In this document: one piece after another, positions 4,854-5,927 of the stretch | Layout of the letters: each line of letters opens with the position of its first letter | How positions within the stretch are numbered: the first letter of the stretch is position 1 | DNA from: Clostridiales bacterium | GTDB taxonomy: Bacteria > Bacillota > Clostridia > TANB77 > CAG-508 | Length of the DNA: 5,927 bases | Reading direction: 5' to 3' | Assembly: GCA_003518755.1 (NCBI GenBank) | Contig: DOYA01000016.1 | Span: 1-5,927, forward strand | Notes under the pieces: model-generated | Database searches by the model: none | Seen by the model: the letters and a program-made list of their open reading frames with translations, nothing else | Told to the model about the DNA's origin: nothing | Program-made: the position numbers and the translations under genes

Positions 4854-5927
4854 CTATACATTAAACTTAAATAATACTATATCTCCTTCTTGCATTATAT
4901 AATCTTTTCCCTCTTGCCTTACTAATCCTTTTTCTTTTGCTTGTAACATTGAACCTTCTTTTATTAATTCATCATAGGAAATAACTTCTGCTTTTATAAA
5001 ACCTCTTTGAATATCCGAATGTATTTTTCCTGCAGCAACTGGTGCAGTAGTTCCTTTTTTAATTGTCCATGCTCTAACCTCAGGCTCTCCTGCTGTTAAA
5101 AATGACATTAATCCTAATAAGCTATAACTTTTCTTTATTAATGTATCCAAACCAGACTCAGGAATTCCAAGTGCTTCTAACATCTCTTTTTTATCATCTT
5201 CTTCTAATGTTGATATTTCTTCTTCTATCTTAACACATAATGTTACAACCTCTGATTTTTCTTTATTAGCATATTCTCTAACTTTTTTAACATTTTCATC
5301 ATTTTCAATATTTTGTAATTGTTCTTCAGATACATTTGCAATATAAATAAATGGCTTATTTGTAAGCAAATACAAATCTTTAACTATTGGCAACTCTTCT
5401 TCATTATATTCTAGATTTCTTGCTGGTATTCCTGCTTCTAATGATGTTTTGATTCTATTTAGCAAATCTATTTCAACTTGATATTTTTTATCTGCTTTAA
5501 GCATTTTTGTTGCTCTCTCTAGTCTTTTTTGAACAGTTTCTATATCTGCAAAAACAAGCTCTAGATTAATAGTTTCTATATCTCTAATTGGATCAACACT
5601 TCCATCTACATGAACTATATTTGAATCATCAAAACATCTAACAACTTCTGCTATAGCATCTGTTTCTCTAATATGTGATAAGAATTTATTTCCTAGCCCT
5701 TCCCCTTTACTTGCACCTTTAACTAATCCTGCAATATCAACAAATTCTACAACTGCTGGTGTTACTTTTTTAGTATTATACATTTTTGCCAATACTTGTA
5801 GTCTTTCATCTGGTACTGCAACCACTCCAACATTTGGCTCTATTGTACAAAATGGATAATTTGCACATTCTGCTCCTGCTTTTGTAATACTGTTAAATAA
5901 AGTGCTTTTACCAACATTTGGCAATCC
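4854..5927 (-). CDS. ychF: Translation-associated ATPase YchF/OLA1 (5' end missing)
   Basis: YchF is a universally conserved P-loop ATPase of the Obg group that binds ribosomes and affects translation and stress responses. The 357 visible residues open with GLPNVGKST, so only about the first seven or eight residues lie beyond the right edge; the leucine codon TTG near the edge is not the start. Seen in order: the P-loop NVGKS; switch I FCTIEPN; DIAGLV, with the hydrophobic Leu where classical GTPases have catalytic Gln; the NVSE motif (about residue 198) replacing NKxD, the known reason this family prefers ATP to GTP; a coiled-coil helical insert (about 115-170); and the C-terminal TGS domain from about 274 (TAGEPEVRAWTI through the terminal FKFNV). 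The stop is TAG at 4854-4856. The gene is otherwise intact. A separate promoter drives the next gene, so it is probably not in an operon with it. Confidence 0.97.
   Translation of the reverse strand, partial: GLPNVGKSTLFNSITKAGAECANYPFCTIEPNVGVVAVPDERLQVLAKMYNTKKVTPAVVEFVDIAGLVKGASKGEGLGNKFLSHIRETDAIAEVVRCFDDSNIVHVDGSVDPIRDIETINLELVFADIETVQKRLERATKMLKADKKYQVEIDLLNRIKTSLEAGIPARNLEYNEEELPIVKDLYLLTNKPFIYIANVSEEQLQNIENDENVKKVREYANKEKSEVVTLCVKIEEEISTLEEDDKKEMLEALGIPESGLDTLIKKSYSLLGLMSFLTAGEPEVRAWTIKKGTTAPVAAGKIHSDIQRGFIKAEVISYDELIKEGSMLQAKEKGLVRQEGKDYIMQEGDIVLFKFNV

Overview
The window is a very AT-rich stretch with compact genes, strong AAGGAG-type ribosome binding sites, near-consensus sigma-A promoters and a tRNA whose CCA end is encoded. 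The proteins (RecX, YchF, a sortase-type anchored surface protein, an exported transglutaminase-like protein, GT2 and GT4 glycosyltransferases) fit a low-GC Gram-positive bacterium, most likely of the Clostridia. The species cannot be told from the sequence. All six protein genes lie on the minus strand; only the tRNA is on the plus strand.

Read in the direction of transcription, from right to left, the first gene is ychF (translation-associated ATPase), which lacks only its first few codons at the right edge. A spacer of about 200 bases follows. It carries a strong promoter (TTGACA, 17 bases, TAAAAT) preceded by ATTACAA repeats on 11-base phasing. This promoter drives a small secreted Asn/Thr/Ser-rich protein that ends in LAKTG, a hydrophobic segment and a basic tail. 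A 14-bp perfect hairpin terminator ends that gene. Next comes a membrane-anchored transglutaminase-like protein with an intact Cys-His-Asp set. The two exported proteins may work together at the cell surface, but this is inferred only from adjacency.

In the middle is a tRNA gene with a CAT anticodon, its own near-consensus promoter and its own terminator. It is convergent with the transglutaminase gene and divergent from recX. Downstream of recX lies a palindromic element of about 196 bp with 25-bp perfect inverted ends and visibly higher GC than its surroundings. It resembles a MITE or large REP-type repeat and sits just upstream of a GT4 glycosyltransferase. The GT4 gene is followed by a GT2 glycosyltransferase, probably one end of a surface-polysaccharide locus continuing past the left edge. 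The junction of the two glycosyltransferase genes carries a pair of GAGACTGTCCC repeats that supply the last codons of the GT4 gene.

The protein content is mostly ordinary. The points of interest are the palindromic element, the REP-like pair, the phased repeats ahead of the surface-protein promoter, and the surface-protein/transglutaminase pair. I see no clearly new multi-gene system.
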